Below are positions 61,081 through 64,000 of a stretch of DNA of 64,000 nt, in pieces. The translations under genes were made by a program, and so were the position numbers. How positions within the stretch are numbered: position 1 is the first letter of the stretch; every line of letters begins with the position of its first letter. Below the pieces are notes generated by a model that was not told where the DNA came from, ran no database searches, and was given only the letters and a program-made list of their open reading frames with translations. Origin of the DNA: Streptomyces sp. Tu 3180 (GTDB lineage: Bacteria; Actinomycetota; Actinomycetes; Streptomycetales; Streptomycetaceae); the NCBI RefSeq assembly GCF_009852415.1, contig NZ_WOXS01000002.1:6612001-6676000 (forward strand). The letters run 5' to 3'.

Positions 61081-62460
61081 ATGGCAGCAGACCGGCGCAC
61101 CGTCATCGAGAACTGCGCGATCGCGACCGTCGACGCGAAGGACACCGAGTACGCCTCCGGCCACCTCGTCCTCGCCGGCAACCGCATCGAGTCGCTCGGC
61201 GCGGGCCCGGCCCCCGAGAGCCTTCAGAACGTCGTCCGCCGCATCGACGCCGGCGGGCACCTGGCGACCCCCGGCCTGGTCAACACCCACCACCACTTCT
61301 ACCAGTGGATCACCCGGGGCCTGGCCACCGACCACAACCTCTTCGACTGGCTCGTCGCCCTCTACCCGACCTGGGCGCGCATCGACGAGCCGATGGTGCA
61401 CGCGGCGGCCCAGGGCTCGCTCGCGATGATGGCCCGCGGCGGCGTCACCACCGCCATGGACCACCACTACGTCTTCCCGCGCGGCTGCGGCGACCTGTCC
61501 GGCGCCCTCGTCCGCGCCGCCCGCGACATGGGCGTCCGCTTCACCCTGGCCCGCGGCTCCATGGACCGCGGCGAGAAGGACGGCGGGCTGCCCCCGGACT
61601 TCGCCGTCGAGTCCCTCGAGGACGCCCTGGCCGCCACCGAGGAGACGGTGCGGCAGCACCACGACGCCTCCTTCGGCGCGATGACCCAGGTCGCGGTCGC
61701 CCCCTGCTCCCCCTTCTCCGTCTCCACCGAACTGCTGCGCCGGGGCGCCGAACTGGCCCGCCGCCTCGGCGTGCGCCTGCACACCCACGGCTCGGAGACC
61801 GTGGAGGAGGAGAAGTTCTGCCACGAGCTGTTCGGCATGGGCCCCACCGACTACTTCGAGTCCACCGGCTGGCTCGGCGAGGACGTCTGGATGGCGCACT
61901 GCGTCCACATGAACGACTCCGACATCGCCGCCTTCGCCCGCACGGGGACCGGCGTCGCCCACTGCCCCTCCTCCAACGCCCGCCTCGCGGCCGGCATCGC
62001 CCGCGTTCCCGACATGCTCGCGGCCGGCGTCCCGGTCGGCCTCGGCGTGGACGGCACGGCGTCCAACGAGTCCGGCGAACTGCACACCGAACTGCGCAAC
62101 GCCCTGCTGGTCAACCGCCTCGGCGCGCACCGGGAGGCCGCCCTGAACGCCCGGCAGGCGCTGCGGCTCGGCACGTACGGCGGCGCCCGGGTGCTCGGGC
62201 GCGCGGAGGAGATCGGCTCACTGGAGCCCGGCAAGCTCGCCGACCTGGTGCTGTGGCGGATGGACACCCTCGCGCACGCCTCCATCGCCGACCCGGTGAC
62301 CGCGCTGGTCCTCGGCGCGGCGGCCCCGGTCACCGCCTCCTTCGTGAACGGCCGGCAGATCGTGGAGAACGGCCGGCTGCTCACGGCCGACGAGGACACG
62401 ATCGCCCGCACGACCCGGGCCGAGGCGCGGCGGCTGGCGAGGATCGCCGCGCAGGGCTGA
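61081..62460 (+). CDS. 8-oxoguanine/guanine deaminase
   Basis: This amidohydrolase deaminates guanine or 8-oxoguanine to xanthine or urate. The 459 residues show the metal-binding NTHHHFYQWITRGL (HxH), HTHGSETVEEE, the HCVHMNDSDIAAFARTGTGVAHCPSSNARLAAG block and the catalytic Asp in GLGVDGTASNESG. The GLGVDGTASNES segment and the N-terminal CAIATVDAKDTEYASGHLVLAGNRIE fit 8-oxoguanine deaminases; annotated actinobacterial homologues are often simply called guanine deaminase. AAAAGGACG precedes the ATG. The neighbouring uricase suggests it feeds urate production directly. Confidence 0.88.
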   Translation: MAADRRTVIENCAIATVDAKDTEYASGHLVLAGNRIESLGAGPAPESLQNVVRRIDAGGHLATPGLVNTHHHFYQWITRGLATDHNLFDWLVALYPTWARIDEPMVHAAAQGSLAMMARGGVTTAMDHHYVFPRGCGDLSGALVRAARDMGVRFTLARGSMDRGEKDGGLPPDFAVESLEDALAATEETVRQHHDASFGAMTQVAVAPCSPFSVSTELLRRGAELARRLGVRLHTHGSETVEEEKFCHELFGMGPTDYFESTGWLGEDVWMAHCVHMNDSDIAAFARTGTGVAHCPSSNARLAAGIARVPDMLAAGVPVGLGVDGTASNESGELHTELRNALLVNRLGAHREAALNARQALRLGTYGGARVLGRAEEIGSLEPGKLADLVLWRMDTLAHASIADPVTALVLGAAAPVTASFVNGRQIVENGRLLTADEDTIARTTRAEARRLARIAAQG

Positions 62461-62474
62461 ACAGCCGGAGAGCT

Positions 62475-62572
62475 CCGGCCGGGAGGGACGGCTCCCGGCC
62501 GGTGACCGCGGTCCCCGCGAGGGGCCCGCGGCGGCCGTCTCCGGGGCGCGCGCGTGGACGCGCGCGCCCCGG
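62475..62572 (+). terminator. Two hairpins between the deaminase and permease genes
   Basis: Two perfect inverted repeats lie in tandem: 11-bp arms at 62475-62485/62492-62502 and 15-bp arms at 62541-62555/62558-62572 (CCGGGGCGCGCGCGT). They probably separate the deaminase from the permease transcript or protect its 3' end. Confidence 0.6.
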
Positions 62573-62704
62573 GACGGTTCCCCGTCCCGGTCCCTCCCCC
62601 CCTCTCTCGACGTCGCTCGAGCGGGAGGTACCCCATGCCCACCCGCACCACCTCCTTGACACCCGCGTCGGAGCCGACGCGTACCCGACCGGAGGAGAGC
62701 CGCA

Positions 62705-64000
62705 GTGGCCGACCACCCCGTTGACGAGAAACTCCCCGCGCTCAAGATGGCGACCACCGGCCTGCAGCACGTGGCCGCCATGTACGCGGGCGTCGTCGCC
62801 CCACCCCTGATCGTCGGCGCGGCCATCGGCCTCACCGGCGCCGAACTCACCTTCCTCACCGGCGCCTGCCTGTTCACCGCGGGCCTCGCCACGCTCCTGC
62901 AGACCCTCGGCATCTGGAAGATCGGCGCCCGGCTGCCCTTCGTCAACGGCGTCACCTTCGCCGGTGTCGCCCCCATGACCGCGATCGTCGCCTCCACCGA
63001 CGACAAGGACGACGCCCTGCCGGTCATCTTCGGCGCGGTCGTCGTCGCGGGCCTCCTCGGTTTCCTCGCGGCCCCCTTCTTCGGCAAGGCGGTCCGCTTC
63101 TTCCCGCCGGTCGTCACCGGCACGGTGATCACCCTCATCGGTGTCTCGCTGCTGCCGGTCGCCTTCGGCTGGGCGCAGGGTCCGAACCCGGCGGCGGACG
63201 ACTTCGGTTCGGCGACCAACCTGGGCCTGGCCGCCGCCACCCTTCTGGCGGTCCTGCTGCTGCGCCGCTTCACCCGCGGCTTCGTCAAGCAGATCGCCGT
63301 CCTGCTCGGCCTGGTGGCCGGCACGCTCCTCGCGATCCCGTTCGGCATCACGGACTTCTCGCCGGTCGCGGAGGCGGAGGTCGTCGGCTTCCCGACGCCG
63401 TTCCACTTCGGCGCCCCGCAGTTCCAGCTCGCCGCGATCGTCTCGCTGTGCGTGGTGATGGTGGTCTCGATGACCGAATCGACCGCCGACATGCTGGCCC
63501 TCGGCGAGATCGTCGACCGCCCGGCGGACGAGAGGACCATCGCGGCCGGCCTGCGCGCCGACACCCTCGGCTCGGCGCTCAGCCCGTTGTTCAACGGCTT
63601 CATGTGCAGCGCCTTCGCGCAGAACATCGGCCTGGTCGCGATGACCAGGATCCGCAGCCGGTACGTCGTCGCCACCGGCGGGGGCTTCCTGGTGCTGATG
63701 GGCCTGTGCCCGATGGCCGCCTCGCTGATCGCCGTCGTGCCGCGCCCGGTGCTCGGCGGCGCCGGCGTGGTGCTGTTCGGCTCGGTCGCCGCCAGCGGCA
63801 TCCAGACCCTGGTCCGCGCCGGCCTGGACAAGGACAACAACGTCCTGATCGTGGCCGTCTCGCTGGCCGTCGGCATCATCCCGATCAGCGCGCCGGAGTT
63901 CTACCACTCCTTCCCGGAGACGGCGCGGATCGTCCTGGACTCCGGCATCTCCACCGGATGCGTGGTGGCGGTCCTGCTGAACTTCGTCTTCAACCACCTC
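62705..64000 (+). CDS. Uracil-xanthine (NCS2) permease, 3' end outside the window
   Basis: A nucleobase:cation symporter of which 432 codons are visible before the window ends without a stop. It starts at GTG 62705 (GGAGGAG upstream) with ADHPVDEKLPALKMATTGLQHVAAMYAGVVAPPLIVG, the NCS2 signature. It continues with many membrane helices (FVNGVTFAGVAPMTAIVAS; GTVITLIGVSLLPVAFGWAQG), the substrate motif VVMVVSMTESTADMLALGEI, and FAQNIGLVAMTRIRSRYVV. The family's characteristic QNxG and ES motifs are present. It is of the UraA/XanQ type, unlike the AzgA-type permease at 23308. It likely imports urate, xanthine or uracil for the adjacent pathway. Confidence 0.9.
   Translation, partial: MADHPVDEKLPALKMATTGLQHVAAMYAGVVAPPLIVGAAIGLTGAELTFLTGACLFTAGLATLLQTLGIWKIGARLPFVNGVTFAGVAPMTAIVASTDDKDDALPVIFGAVVVAGLLGFLAAPFFGKAVRFFPPVVTGTVITLIGVSLLPVAFGWAQGPNPAADDFGSATNLGLAAATLLAVLLLRRFTRGFVKQIAVLLGLVAGTLLAIPFGITDFSPVAEAEVVGFPTPFHFGAPQFQLAAIVSLCVVMVVSMTESTADMLALGEIVDRPADERTIAAGLRADTLGSALSPLFNGFMCSAFAQNIGLVAMTRIRSRYVVATGGGFLVLMGLCPMAASLIAVVPRPVLGGAGVVLFGSVAASGIQTLVRAGLDKDNNVLIVAVSLAVGIIPISAPEFYHSFPETARIVLDSGISTGCVVAVLLNFVFNHL

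Overview
The window is about 74% GC. Its coding genes show the third-position G/C bias, GTG starts, GGAGG ribosome binding sites and ATGA/GTGA overlaps of a high-GC actinomycete. The gene content (purine/urate catabolism, LuxR-type giant regulators, DUF2637 and DUF3040 membrane proteins, CBM2 protein, an anti-sigma-type ATPase and a rare TTA codon) points to a Streptomyces chromosome arm or core-arm border. From memory the gene order resembles part of the S. coelicolor chromosome around SCO6149-SCO6213; I could not check this. I saw no insertion sequences, prophage genes, CRISPR arrays or tRNA/rRNA genes.

Layout. 1-5.5 kb: the end of a CBM2 protein, a small secreted protein, rsgA, and an Ada-AlkA/Ogt alkylation-repair pair whose AlkA half looks degenerate. 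5.5-16.9 kb: mixed housekeeping and regulatory genes (DUF456 membrane protein, PP2C-like protein with a TTA codon, pyruvate dehydrogenase PoxB, HTH membrane protein, secreted protein, anti-sigma-type ATPase, DUF2637 protein, FhuF-like iron reductase under an iron box, GntR and TPR-like proteins). 17.1-26.0 kb: purine oxidation, with a PucR regulator divergent from a three-subunit xanthine dehydrogenase, a purine permease and XdhC.

26.5-41.2 kb: a surface-glycan locus. A lipoprotein polysaccharide deacetylase is divergent from a remnant of a sugar epimerase and a tightly overlapping 11-gene operon. The operon has an O-carbamoyltransferase, seven glycosyltransferases and the complete D,D-heptose activation set (GmhA, HldE, GmhB). 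It ends in a strong terminator, and a polysaccharide pyruvyl transferase follows on the other strand. ADP-heptose genes are classically known from Gram-negative LPS and S-layer glycans, so this is the most interesting system in the window.

41.4-52.4 kb: an AlkZ/YcaQ-like glycosylase, a secreted trypsin, two LuxR regulators, two acyl-CoA ligases in an operon, a GNAT enzyme and a zinc-ribbon protein. 52.6-64.0 kb: the lower purine and glyoxylate pathway. It holds glyoxylate carboligase, tartronate semialdehyde reductase and hydroxypyruvate isomerase, with a shared palindrome upstream of both transcription units. It continues with OHCU decarboxylase, HIU hydrolase, uricase, 8-oxoguanine/guanine deaminase and a uracil-xanthine type permease cut by the window end. 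Together the 17-26 kb and 52-64 kb blocks take guanine/xanthine through urate to allantoin, and glyoxylate to glycerate precursors; allantoinase and allantoicase are not in the window.
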